Of a DNA stretch of 64,000 bases, positions 7,020 through 15,399 are shown in pieces; the first letter of the stretch is position 1, and every line of letters starts with the position of its first letter. Made by a program: the position numbers and the translations under genes. This DNA comes from Bradyrhizobiaceae bacterium Ga0074131 (GTDB lineage: Bacteria > Pseudomonadota > Alphaproteobacteria > Rhizobiales > Xanthobacteraceae), in NCBI GenBank assembly GCA_001464035.1, contig LNEC01000007.1, positions 186,001-250,000 on the forward strand, in the 5' to 3' direction. The notes below the pieces were generated by a model. It did no database searches. It saw nothing but the letters and a program-made list of their open reading frames with translations, and had not been told where the DNA came from.

Positions 7020-8438
7020 CTAGTTGACCGGCCCACCGCGACCGAAGGTTTCCATGTCCGGGTCCACCGGCTTCACCCCGGTCGCCCGGTTGATCATGAC
7101 CGTGACGAACCAGAGAACGATGCCGACCGCGAGCAGGACACCGGCGACGCGGTACTGAACGAAGTCACGCCCCGTCCAGGGACCAGCCAGGAAAGCGCAA
7201 AACGCAGCGCCCAGGATCGGCAAAATGGTCGGCGTGCGAAAATGCTGGTGTTCGACCGGATCGCGGCGAAGCACCAGGACCGCAACATTCACCACCGTAA
7301 AGACGCATAACAACAGCAGCGCCGTGGTGCCGCCGAGGGCCGGCACGCCGCCGACGAAGGTAATCAGTGCAAATGCCAGCAGCGTGGTGAAACCAATGGC
7401 GACATAGGGCGTGCGCCGCGTCTTGTGCACTTTGCCGAGGGCGGCCGGAAGGACATGCTCGCGGCTCATGCCATAGACGAGGCGGCTGGCCATCAGCATG
7501 TTGATGAGCGCGCTGTTGGCCACGGCGAACATGGTGATGAAGCCGAAGATCCAGAGCGGAAAATTCGGCGCGCCTTTCTGCACCACTTGCAGCAGGGGTG
7601 TCTCGCCCTCGCCCAGTTGCTCCGGCGCCACCAGCGTGATCGCCGAAATCGAGACCAGAACATAGATGACCCCGGTAATCGCGAGACCCGTAAGCAGCAC
7701 CTTCGGGAAGTGACGGGTCGGATCCTTGCATTCTTCGGCCATGTTGACCGAATCCTCGAAGCCCACCATCGCAAAGAAGGCGAGCGTGGTCGCCGCAATC
7801 ACCGGCCAGAACATGCCGCCGTCCGGGGTCGAACGAAACTGCAGCACGCGCGATACGTCGCCCTCCCCAAGTCCGATCGCCCACAGCCCGATCACGATAA
7901 TGATCAGCAGGCCCGTCAACTCCACGCAGGTGAGAATTACGTTGGCCCTCAAGCTTTCGCCGACGCCGCGAAAATTGACCGCGGCAACGATGGCCATGAA
8001 AGCGAGACCCGTGACCGTAATGCCGAAAGCCGAAAGGTTGAGCCCCATCGCATTCGACATGTTCGCGGCGAACGCCCGGGAAGCCGTCGATGCCGAGGTG
8101 ATACCCGAGCACATCACCGCGAACGCAACGATGAACGTGATGAAATGGATGCCAAAGGCTTTATGCGTATAAAGGGCGGCGCCCGCTGCCTTCGGGTATT
8201 TGGTGACCAGTTCGAGGTAACTGAACGCGGTGACGAGCGCGACTACGAAGGCAACAACAAACGGCAGCCAAACGACACCCCCCACCTGCTTCGCCACCTG
8301 CCCGGTGAGCGCATAAATTCCGGTGCCCAGTATGTCGCCGACGATAAACAGCAGAAGCAGCCAGGGCCCCATGACCCTGTGAAGACTTGGTTCGGCGGCG
8401 TTGGATGGAGCGCCGGCGCTGACGGGAACATCGGTCAT
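7020..8438 (-). CDS. APC-family amino acid permease
   Basis: Inner-membrane amino acid/polyamine transporter of 472 residues with about 12-13 helices. The first helix carries the APC signature LFIVGDILGTGIYALTGQVA (residues ~29-48), and helix 6 has the unwound FFAMVGFEDSVNMAEECKDP motif. AGAGGA lies about 6 bases before the ATG at 8438. The domain order resembles the CAT/YfnA cationic amino acid subgroup, but substrate cannot be assigned. It stands alone: convergent with the lactonase gene, with an empty 366-base spacer upstream. Confidence 0.9.
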   Translation of the reverse strand: MTDVPVSAGAPSNAAEPSLHRVMGPWLLLLFIVGDILGTGIYALTGQVAKQVGGVVWLPFVVAFVVALVTAFSYLELVTKYPKAAGAALYTHKAFGIHFITFIVAFAVMCSGITSASTASRAFAANMSNAMGLNLSAFGITVTGLAFMAIVAAVNFRGVGESLRANVILTCVELTGLLIIIVIGLWAIGLGEGDVSRVLQFRSTPDGGMFWPVIAATTLAFFAMVGFEDSVNMAEECKDPTRHFPKVLLTGLAITGVIYVLVSISAITLVAPEQLGEGETPLLQVVQKGAPNFPLWIFGFITMFAVANSALINMLMASRLVYGMSREHVLPAALGKVHKTRRTPYVAIGFTTLLAFALITFVGGVPALGGTTALLLLCVFTVVNVAVLVLRRDPVEHQHFRTPTILPILGAAFCAFLAGPWTGRDFVQYRVAGVLLAVGIVLWFVTVMINRATGVKPVDPDMETFGRGGPVN

Positions 8439-8804
8439 CGAAGGTCCTCTTGCACAGGCCGTTGAGTGTATCGGCAGTCAAATGCATGCCGCAATAGCCG
8501 GCTCCGCCGAATGATGTTCGCATGCCGCGGCCAGCCGACGTCGACGATCGCGACCATCAACCCCGCTGGGTCGACCGGCGTTAGCGTAGTCCAGCTGGCC
8601 GCGCGCCGCCTATCGGGCATTCGTGTCCAGCCGTATGATTACGGAGCGCCGGAACCGGTCGAGCTGGAGCTCTATTTGATGTCGCTTGCCCGCGGGATAC
8701 CGATCGAGAGCCGACGGTTCGGCCGAAATCCCGACTCATTGTGGTCGCATGCCGTTCATGCTGGCTCTGTAATACACGCCCGCAAGCAACGCACCGAGGC
8801 AGCC
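8439..8804. other. Spacer with no recognised gene
   Basis: Open frames cross this stretch but their translations resemble no family and their composition is arginine/serine rich. It probably holds the permease promoter and that of the small gene at 8805. I see no clear box or hairpin. Confidence 0.4.
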
Positions 8805-9026
8805 ATGAACGCGGAATTCGACTACGACCTGACTCGGGATCAATGGGAAGCGTTGAAGGGGCTTCGTCTGCCCGCCGTCGAACGCCGTATCGTAGATCGG
8901 TTGGTTGCCGAGAGCCTGACGGCCCTTGGACTGGTGGCCATGACCGGCAATGGCCCGGTCATTACGCCGAAAGGACGCAGCGTGCTGCTGCGCGGTTCAC
9001 CGCAGCTTTGGGACGTGGCGGCATGA
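8805..9026 (+). CDS. Small conserved-looking protein of unknown function (73 aa)
   Basis: Starts MNAEFDYDLTRDQWEALKGL and ends RGSPQLWDVAA. The frame is open upstream to 8466, but coding character begins at the ATG at 8805, preceded by CGAGGC. The middle (AVERRIVDRLVAESLTALGLVAMTGNGPVITPKGRSVLLRG) looks like a small helix-turn-helix or winged-helix fold, with a helical stretch followed by a beta turn. No catalytic motif is seen. It is convergent with and nearly touches the reductase gene at 9036. Confidence 0.55.
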   Translation: MNAEFDYDLTRDQWEALKGLRLPAVERRIVDRLVAESLTALGLVAMTGNGPVITPKGRSVLLRGSPQLWDVAA

Positions 9027-9035
9027 CGCGCGCGC

Positions 9036-10094
9036 CTAGCGCGGCAGCAGCTTTGCATCGCGATATCGGTTCAACTGATCGCGGATCATGGCGATGGTAT
9101 CGACGCAGGCATTGAACCCTGCGCGCCGCAGCCGGCCGTTATCGGTCAGGAGGTCCCATTCCTTCTCGAACACGAAATCCGCGAACTCCCATGACGCGAG
9201 GCTTTCGAGCGAACGCGGCTCCAGTCCATGCCGCCCCACGATCCGGTCCCATACCGGCCCCTTGTCAGCCATCCACTTGGCGAGCTTGATCCGGCGCGGC
9301 ACGCCGCAGGGAATCCCGAACCATTGCGCCAGCAGCGGCCAGACCCGACACCAGCGAAAGCTGTCGCCGTTGGTGACATTGAACGCCGCATTTTTCCCTG
9401 CCTCATGCGTCGCGACATGGATGATCGCCTCCGCCAGACAGTTTGCGTCCGACAGTTCCGAAAGCACGGAATAACCGGCGGCGCTTCCGGGAAAGTCCAG
9501 TGGCACATGGAGCTCCCGGCAAACCGACGCATATGCGCCGAGCACCGTGATCAGATTTCTGGGGCGATGGGGCGCGAAGTCGCAGATATAGGAGGGCCGA
9601 GAGGCCGACCAGTTCCAGCGCGCACCGGCCGCTCGCGCGCTCAACAGGTCCTGCTGGTCGTAATAGAAGTTCGGTGGCAAATGCCGCGGGTCATCTTCGC
9701 GCGAAGGTGTCGAGTATGGACCGAGATGCATGCCGTACCACTTGGTGCCTTGCAGCAGATGAACGTGCTCAAGGGCGTCGCTGCGCAACGCGAGTGCATC
9801 AAGTGTCGCCGCCAGCATCGCTACATTGCCCTCGACATCCTCAACGCCGCCCTCCCGAAACGGCGCGCGAGCGGCGAAAAACGCATGGGTCACCGGTTCG
9901 ATGGCCGCCAGCGCCCGCCGGCACGACGCGGGATCGGTCAGGTCGGCGACGACATGCGTGAACGGCGCCTCGCCTGAGGGTGCCGTGCGCGACATGCCGT
10001 AAACGCGCCATCCCGGCCGACGCCCCAGCGCGGCTGCGATGGGACCGCCCGTCGCGCCGGTAGGTCCGATGACAAGGGCGACCTGATCAGGCAT
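9036..10094 (-). CDS. SDR-type NAD(P)-dependent reductase, PRISE (progesterone 5beta-reductase/iridoid synthase-like)
   Basis: 352 residues with an N-terminal Rossmann motif ALVIGPTGATGGPIAAAL. Two motifs place it with the PRISE subgroup of extended SDRs rather than ordinary epimerases: LLQGTKWYGMHLGPY, with the active-site lysine, and PNFYYDQQDLL, with the catalytic tyrosine in an NFYYxxxD context. Those enzymes reduce activated C=C or enone bonds with NADPH. Bacterial members are common but rarely tested, so the substrate is unknown. It is a single gene, divergent from the ABC/sulfatase operon with a 243-base spacer. Confidence 0.8.
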   Translation of the reverse strand: MPDQVALVIGPTGATGGPIAAALGRRPGWRVYGMSRTAPSGEAPFTHVVADLTDPASCRRALAAIEPVTHAFFAARAPFREGGVEDVEGNVAMLAATLDALALRSDALEHVHLLQGTKWYGMHLGPYSTPSREDDPRHLPPNFYYDQQDLLSARAAGARWNWSASRPSYICDFAPHRPRNLITVLGAYASVCRELHVPLDFPGSAAGYSVLSELSDANCLAEAIIHVATHEAGKNAAFNVTNGDSFRWCRVWPLLAQWFGIPCGVPRRIKLAKWMADKGPVWDRIVGRHGLEPRSLESLASWEFADFVFEKEWDLLTDNGRLRRAGFNACVDTIAMIRDQLNRYRDAKLLPR

Positions 10095-10257
10095 GTGAGC
10101 TAAACCCCGCTTGTTGGAAAAGCCTGCAGCGATCGGCGATGCAGGTATCCGGTGAACATGAAGTCGCTTCCAGCATCGTCACCTCCGTACATCCTTTCTT
10201 TTTCGTCGTGATGCAATGCGCAGGCCCGCCACGCCGCCGGGTAAATCCGAAGCCGGT

Positions 10258-10285
10258 TTGACATGTTATAACATTTGGGTAATGT
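10258..10285 (+). promoter_or_regulatory. Sigma70-type promoter of the ABC/sulfatase operon
   Basis: TTGACA at 10258-10263 and TAATGT at 10280-10285, 16 bases apart, precede the binding-protein ATG at 10338 by about 50 bases. The -35 box is perfect and the -10 weak. An operator palindrome occupies the spacer. Confidence 0.5.
10263..10274. promoter_or_regulatory. Palindromic operator ATGTTATAACAT, probable GntR/UTRA regulator site
   Basis: A perfect 12-bp palindrome containing GT-TATA-AC, the pattern bound by HutC-subfamily GntR regulators. It sits between the -35 and -10 of the operon that encodes such a regulator (14560-15354), so autorepression is the simplest reading. Confidence 0.55.
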
Positions 10286-10337
10286 CCTAACTTAACCGGC
10301 GGCAAGCCGGGGTACAGGTTACAGGGAGGACGAGGAA

Positions 10338-11732
10338 ATGAAGTCTTTTGCGCCGACGCGACGCACATTCCTTAAGGCCGGCACGGCCGCAACGGCCCTG
10401 CTCGGTCTCGCACCATCGGTGATGCGGCAGGCCGCAGCGCAGGAAGCCGATCTCGCACCGTACAAATCCGCCAAGATCGACTGGCAGCAGGCCTCCGGCG
10501 AAACCATCACGATCGCGGTGATTCCGGCGAGCTATTTTGAGAACCTGATTTCGCTGGCGCCGCAGTTCAAGGCGCTGACCGGGATCGACGTCCGCTTCGA
10601 GAAAATTCCGCCGGCGCAGATCCGGCAGAAGAGCGTGATCGACCTCACCTCGAAGACCGGCACCTACGCCACCCACGCCGCCGACCCGATGTATTATTCG
10701 CTCTACGCCGCCAACAAATGGGTCGAGCCGCTCGACAGCTACCTCGCCGACAAATCGCTGACCGACGCCGACTGGTTCAAATTCGACGACATCATCCCGG
10801 CCTGGCGCGCCGCCGACAGCGTCGACGGCAAGCAGTATGGCGTGCCCTATGACGGGGAAGTCACGATTCAGGTCTACCGGAAGGACCTGTACGACGCCAA
10901 GGGGTTGAAGCCGGCCGACGATCTCGAAACGTTCGTCAAGAACGCCGCGGCGCTGAACGCGCCGAACGACCGCATCTGGGGTACCGCGCTGCGCGGCGTC
11001 GCCGGCGCCGGCCAGAACATGTACATCTATCCCTCGATCTTCCGCGAATTCGGCGGCCAATGGTTCAAGGGCGGCAAGCTCACGGTCAACGGCCCCGAAG
11101 CCGAAGCGGCGCTGGCCTGGTATATCGACGTGATGCGCAAATACGCACCGACGGCGGCAGCCAACTGGAACTGGCCCGACATCGCCGATGCGTTCTCGCA
11201 AGGCACCGTCGCCTCCTACATCGACGCGCATTCGTCGGCGTCGGTGATCAACAATCCCGAAAAATCAAAAGTCATCGGCAAGGTCGGCTATGCGCGCTGG
11301 CCCAAGGGTCCCACCGGCAAGCGCGTGAGTTCGATCTGGAATTGGGGCTTTCCGATCAACGCCGCGCAGACCGACAAGAAAAAGAAGGCGACGTGGCTGT
11401 TCATCCAGTGGGCCGCCAGCGCCGAGACCCAGGCCCGCACCGCGCATCGGTTTGCCGGCCCGGCCAAACGCTCCGGCGTCAACCGCTCCTCGATCTGGAA
11501 GGATCCGGACTACGTCAAGCTGATGAACGGCTTTGGCGACAATTTCGTCGAAGCCACGATGGCGACGCTGCAGAGTGACACCGACGTCGACTGGCGTCCG
11601 CGCGTGCCGCAATGGCCTGCGATCGGCGACACCATGGCGACCGCCATCCAGTCCGCGCTGTCGGGCCAGGCCACCATCAAGGCGGCGCTGGACGACGCCC
11701 AGCGTCGCGTCGAGCCGATGATGCGCGGCTGA
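10338..11732 (+). CDS. Tat-exported extracellular solute-binding protein of a carbohydrate-type ABC importer
   Basis: Family-1 (UgpB/MalE-like) periplasmic binding protein, 464 residues. GAGGAA lies just before the ATG. A twin-arginine signal (TRRTFLKAGTAATALLGLAPS) leads to a cleavage region near AAAQEAD. The mature part has the class features ITIAVIPASYFENLISLAPQFKALTGIDV and the hinge segments GVPYDGEVTIQVYRKDLYD. First gene of a seven-gene operon with two permeases, a MalK-type ATPase, a GntR regulator, a sulfatase and its maturase. A sulfated sugar or another sulfate ester is therefore the likely ligand (inference). Confidence 0.88.
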   Translation: MKSFAPTRRTFLKAGTAATALLGLAPSVMRQAAAQEADLAPYKSAKIDWQQASGETITIAVIPASYFENLISLAPQFKALTGIDVRFEKIPPAQIRQKSVIDLTSKTGTYATHAADPMYYSLYAANKWVEPLDSYLADKSLTDADWFKFDDIIPAWRAADSVDGKQYGVPYDGEVTIQVYRKDLYDAKGLKPADDLETFVKNAAALNAPNDRIWGTALRGVAGAGQNMYIYPSIFREFGGQWFKGGKLTVNGPEAEAALAWYIDVMRKYAPTAAANWNWPDIADAFSQGTVASYIDAHSSASVINNPEKSKVIGKVGYARWPKGPTGKRVSSIWNWGFPINAAQTDKKKKATWLFIQWAASAETQARTAHRFAGPAKRSGVNRSSIWKDPDYVKLMNGFGDNFVEATMATLQSDTDVDWRPRVPQWPAIGDTMATAIQSALSGQATIKAALDDAQRRVEPMMRG

Positions 11733-11733
11733 G

Positions 11734-12675
11734 TTGGCAAAGCCGGCGACGATAGCGATGCCCGACAACGCGGCCGCGATTCCCACCTCGGGCAATCTCG
11801 GCCGCGTGCTGGCGCGGCGCGAGCGCCGCTTCGCCGCGGCCCTGCTCGCGCCGGCGTTCCTGGCGCTGTTGGCAACCACGACCTTCCCGCTGCTGTTCCT
11901 GGTCGGAACCAGCACGTTCCGGATGGATCTGGCGATGCCGTTTGCCGACGGCTTCGTCGGATTCGAAAACTACCGCACGCTGCTAGCGGATGACCGGTTC
12001 TGGTCTTCGCTGCTGGTCAGTCTGATCTACACCGGCTCGACGGTGGTGCTGCAGGTAGCACTGGGTCTGGCACTGGCCTTGCTGGTGATGGACATGAAGC
12101 GCGGTCAGGGCTGGTTCCGCGTCATCGCGATCCTGCCGGTGGTGCTGTCGCCCGCCGTGGTCGGCATGATCTGGCGAACCTTCATGCTGGCGCCCGAATT
12201 CGGCATCGTCGACTACCTCGCCATCAACGCCGGCCTCGGCAGCAAGAATTGGCTCGGCGATCCGCTGCTGGCAATGGTGTCGGTGATCGTCATCCACACC
12301 TGGCAATGGACGCCCTTCGCATTCATGGTACTGCTGGCGAGTCTCGCCTCGCTGCCGGAAGATATTTACGAGGCCGCGCGGCTCGACCGCGCCAGCGCAT
12401 GGCAGCGCTTTCGCCGCATCACCCTGCCTTTGCTGCGGCCCGCGATCGTGATGGTGGTGATCATGCGCACCATGGTGGCGCTGACGGCATTCGCCGCAAT
12501 CTTCACCGTCACCGGCGGCGGCCCGGGCACCGCGACCGAAATCCTCAATCTCTATGCCTACCGCAAGTCCTTCACCGAGCTGTCGATCGGCTACGGGTCG
12601 GCGCTGGCGGTGGCGCTGCTGGTGGTGACCATCCTGATCTCGGGCGTATTGTTCGCGCTGCGGAGGGCGAAGTGA
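11734..12675 (+). CDS. Sugar-type ABC importer permease (MalF/UgpA-like)
   Basis: Six-helix inner-membrane permease. The frame begins with TTG at 11734, right after the binding-protein stop; an ATG at 11758 is also possible. The EAA loop that contacts the ATPase is EAARLDRASAWQRFRRITLPLLRP (residues ~211-235). Helix starts are seen at AAALLAPAFLALLATTTFPLLFLV and in the C-terminal ALAVALLVVTILISGVLFAL. Its TGA overlaps the GTG of the next permease, which indicates coupling and a heterodimeric channel. Confidence 0.9.
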   Translation: MAKPATIAMPDNAAAIPTSGNLGRVLARRERRFAAALLAPAFLALLATTTFPLLFLVGTSTFRMDLAMPFADGFVGFENYRTLLADDRFWSSLLVSLIYTGSTVVLQVALGLALALLVMDMKRGQGWFRVIAILPVVLSPAVVGMIWRTFMLAPEFGIVDYLAINAGLGSKNWLGDPLLAMVSVIVIHTWQWTPFAFMVLLASLASLPEDIYEAARLDRASAWQRFRRITLPLLRPAIVMVVIMRTMVALTAFAAIFTVTGGGPGTATEILNLYAYRKSFTELSIGYGSALAVALLVVTILISGVLFALRRAK

Positions 12676-13511
12676 CCGCCCGGCGCTTTCGCATCATCGC
12701 CACGCTCGCGATCACGCTGCTGTTCCTGCTGGCGTGGGCGTTCCCGATTCTATGGAGCGTGCTCAATTCGCTCAAGACCGATTCCGACGTGCTGGCCTAT
12801 CCGCCCAAACTGTTCTTCACCCCGACGCTGGAGCCCTATCGCGACGTGCTGTTCGGCTCGGCCTCGATCCTGCCGAACCTCGTCTCCAGCTTCGTCATCT
12901 CGATCGGCACCACCATCATCACCATGCTGATGGCGGTGCCGGCCGCCTATGCGCTGGCGCGGCTGCGCTTTCGCGGCAAGAAATTCGCGGGCTTCTACGT
13001 GCTGGCGACGCAAATGCTGCCGCCGGTTGGCATCATCATCCCATACTTCCTGATCCTGCGGAATATCGGGTGGATCGATACATACCAGGGCATCATCCTG
13101 ATCTATCTGTCGTTCTCGCTGCCGTTCGCGATCTGGCTGCTGGTATCCTATTTCGAGGATATCCCGTTCGAGATGGAGGAAGCCGCCTATCTCGACGGCG
13201 CCAGCCGGATGAAGACGCTGCGGCGAATCATCATCCCGCAGGTGCGGGGCGGCATCGCCGTCACCGTCGTATTCGTGTTCCTCAATGCATGGAACGAATT
13301 CCTGTTCGCTGTCGTGCTCAGCGGCAACACGGTGCGGCCGGTGACGGTCGCGATGTTCAACTTCGTCTCCGTCGAACAGACGCTGTGGGCCAAGCTGGCG
13401 GCGGTCTCAGTGCTGGCAATGCTTCCCGTCGTCATCCTCGGCGTTGTCGCCCAAAAGAATATTGTCAAGGGCCTCACCGTCGGCGCGGTCAAGGGCGGAG
13501 GTCGCCGATGA
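12672..13511 (+). CDS. Sugar-type ABC importer permease (MalG/UgpE-like)
   Basis: Second membrane subunit, 279 residues. I chose GTG at 12672 because it overlaps the preceding stop (GTGA) and opens directly with RRFRIIATLAITLLFLLAWAFPILWSVLNS, the usual MalG-type N-terminal helix. The coupling loop reads EEAAYLDGASRMKTLRRIIIPQVRGG. Its TGA overlaps the ATG of the ATPase gene. The frame is open upstream to 12249, but that part is an out-of-frame reading of the first permease. Confidence 0.9.
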   Translation: MTARRFRIIATLAITLLFLLAWAFPILWSVLNSLKTDSDVLAYPPKLFFTPTLEPYRDVLFGSASILPNLVSSFVISIGTTIITMLMAVPAAYALARLRFRGKKFAGFYVLATQMLPPVGIIIPYFLILRNIGWIDTYQGIILIYLSFSLPFAIWLLVSYFEDIPFEMEEAAYLDGASRMKTLRRIIIPQVRGGIAVTVVFVFLNAWNEFLFAVVLSGNTVRPVTVAMFNFVSVEQTLWAKLAAVSVLAMLPVVILGVVAQKNIVKGLTVGAVKGGGRR

Positions 13512-14560
13512 GCGGTCGCGGTCAGGTGCGCTTCGATGGCATCGTCAAGATGCATGGCGAGTTCGCCGCGCTGAAGGGCGTGACCTTCGATATCGAGCCC
13601 GGCGAGTTCTTTGCCCTGCTCGGCCCGTCCGGTTCCGGCAAGAGCACCACCTTGCGCATCCTCGCCGGCCTCGACGCGCCGAGCGCGGGCCGGGTGTTCA
13701 TCGACGGTCAGGACATCACGGCGGCGGATGCGTGCGACCGCGACATCGCCATGGTGTTCCAGAGCTACGCGCTCTATCCGCACATGACGGTGTACGAGAA
13801 CATCGCCTTTCCGCTCGAAATGGCCAAGATGTCCAAGGCCGAGATTGCTCCGGCGGTGCGGGAAGCCGCGCGGAAAGTCGCGATCGAACATCTGCTGGAA
13901 CGCAAGCCCGGCCAGTTGTCGGGCGGCCAGCAGCAGCGCTGCGCGCTCGCCCGCGCTATCGTCCGCAAGGCGCGGCTGTTCTTGCTCGACGAGCCCTTGT
14001 CCAATCTCGACGCCAAGCTGCGGCTGGAAACCCGTACCGAACTGAAGAAGCTGCAGCGCTCGCTCGGCGTCACCGCGGTCTACGTCACCCACGACCAGGA
14101 GGAAGCCATGACGCTGGCCGACCGCATGGCGGTGTTCATGGCCGGCGAGATCCAGCAGATCGGCCGGCCCGCCGACGTGTTTGCCAAGCCGAATTCGATC
14201 GATGTCGCGGCCTTCATCGGCAGCCCGCCGATGAACCTGATCCCGGCCCGCTACAAAGACGGCGGCGTCGAGATCGCGGGCCGCCGCCTCGAAACCGGCC
14301 TGAAGGAAGCCGGCGAACGCAACGTGGTGGCGGGCATCCGCCCCGGCGCGGTCAGGATCGCTGCCGGCGGCATTCCGGCTGTGGTCGAACTGGTCGAGGA
14401 TCTCGGCGATACCGCGATCCTCGATCTCGATTGCTCGGGCATCTCGATTCGGGCGCGCGTCAGCGACGGCGATGTGCCTTCCGAGGGCGCGGCGCTGTCA
14501 ATTACCGCCCGCCCCGCCGACATTCACCTGTTCGATGCAACCACCCGCAGGCGGCTGTGA
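13508..14560 (+). CDS. ABC importer ATPase, MalK/UgpC-type
   Basis: 350 residues. Walker A is GPSGSGKST, the Q-loop lies in MVFQSYALYPHMTVYENIAF, the signature is [16 protein letters not shown], and Walker B is LFLLDEPLSNLDAKLR, followed by the H-loop YVTHDQEEAMTLADRM. After residue ~240 there is a TOBE/OB regulatory tail, as in sugar importers that can share an ATPase. ATG at 13508 overlaps the permease stop, and its TGA overlaps the next ATG (GTGATG). It energises the importer encoded just upstream. Confidence 0.92.
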   Translation: MSGRGQVRFDGIVKMHGEFAALKGVTFDIEPGEFFALLGPSGSGKSTTLRILAGLDAPSAGRVFIDGQDITAADACDRDIAMVFQSYALYPHMTVYENIAFPLEMAKMSKAEIAPAVREAARKVAIEHLLERKPGQLSGGQQQRCALARAIVRKARLFLLDEPLSNLDAKLRLETRTELKKLQRSLGVTAVYVTHDQEEAMTLADRMAVFMAGEIQQIGRPADVFAKPNSIDVAAFIGSPPMNLIPARYKDGGVEIAGRRLETGLKEAGERNVVAGIRPGAVRIAAGGIPAVVELVEDLGDTAILDLDCSGISIRARVSDGDVPSEGAALSITARPADIHLFDATTRRRL

Positions 14561-15354
14561 TGACCGCCGCCGCACGTTTACGCTACCGAAAGGGCATGGC
14601 CGACAACATGACTACCGCGCAGTCGCCGGAAGGAGCCAGTTCCACGCCGCTGCACATTCAGGTGCGCGAAACCATCCGGCGTCAGGTTAAGGCCGGCGAA
14701 CTCATCGACAAGACCGGCCGGCTGATGACGGAAGCCGAACTCGGCAAGCATTTCGGCGTCAGCCGCATTACCATCCGCAACGCCATCAAGCCGCTGGTGG
14801 ACGAAGGCATGTTCGAGCGCGAGCGCGGCCGCGGCACCTTCCTGCGCACCAACCAGCCGGAAAACTGGGTCGGACGTTTGATGGGATTCTCCGAAACCAT
14901 CAAGGACGCCGGCTACCAGCCCGGCGCCAAGGTGCTGTTGCAGGGCATGACCAACCGGCACGACGCCGATGTCCGCAAACAGTTGCGGGAGCGCGCGGTC
15001 TGGCAGCTCAAGCGCGTCCGCTTCGCCGACGAAATTCCGATCGCCATCGAACATGCGTTCTATCCGCCCGACATCGGGCTGGAACTCGACAAGCGCGACC
15101 TCACCTCGATCGTGATGTACTGCGTATTCGAAAGCGAACTAGGCTTCGATATCAAGGAAGCGACACAGACCATCAGCGCCTCGCTCGCGGATGCGACCAG
15201 CGCCACGCTGCTCGGCGTCAAGACCGGCAGCCCGCTGTTGTCGATCGAGCGCCTCACCGTGAACACTGACGGAAGGCCGCTGGAACTGCTGCGGTCGATC
15301 TACCTGCCCGGCTATTTCCAGCTCAGCATCAATCTGACGCGACGTCATCCCTGA
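14560..15354 (+). CDS. GntR-family regulator, HutC/UTRA type
   Basis: 264 residues from the ATG at 14560, which overlaps the ATPase stop; a second ATG at 14596 would remove 12. The winged helix covers LHIQVRETIRRQVKAGELI to LGKHFGVSRITIRNAIKPLV, and the rest is a UTRA effector domain ending in SIERLTVNTDGRPLELLRSIYLP. Such regulators usually bind the transported sugar or a phosphorylated derivative. It lies inside the operon, and a GT-TATA-AC palindrome sits in the operon promoter, so local autoregulation is likely. Confidence 0.9.
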   Translation: MTAAARLRYRKGMADNMTTAQSPEGASSTPLHIQVRETIRRQVKAGELIDKTGRLMTEAELGKHFGVSRITIRNAIKPLVDEGMFERERGRGTFLRTNQPENWVGRLMGFSETIKDAGYQPGAKVLLQGMTNRHDADVRKQLRERAVWQLKRVRFADEIPIAIEHAFYPPDIGLELDKRDLTSIVMYCVFESELGFDIKEATQTISASLADATSATLLGVKTGSPLLSIERLTVNTDGRPLELLRSIYLPGYFQLSINLTRRHP

Positions 15355-15399
15355 CGTCGTTGTTGCAAGTACGCCCAGGGATCAAGAAGGACCACAACC

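Noticed and set aside
7425..8465. 346-codon plus-strand frame
   Set aside because: Antisense to the APC permease; its sequence is dominated by H, R, D and Q as expected when membrane-protein codons are read backwards.
12249..12671. Upstream extension of the second sugar permease frame
   Set aside because: This part reads the first permease out of frame. The GTG at 12672 overlaps the preceding stop and starts a normal N-terminal helix.
12734..13507. Upstream extension of the ABC ATPase frame
   Set aside because: Out-of-frame reading of the second permease; the ATG at 13508 gives the normal ATPase start.
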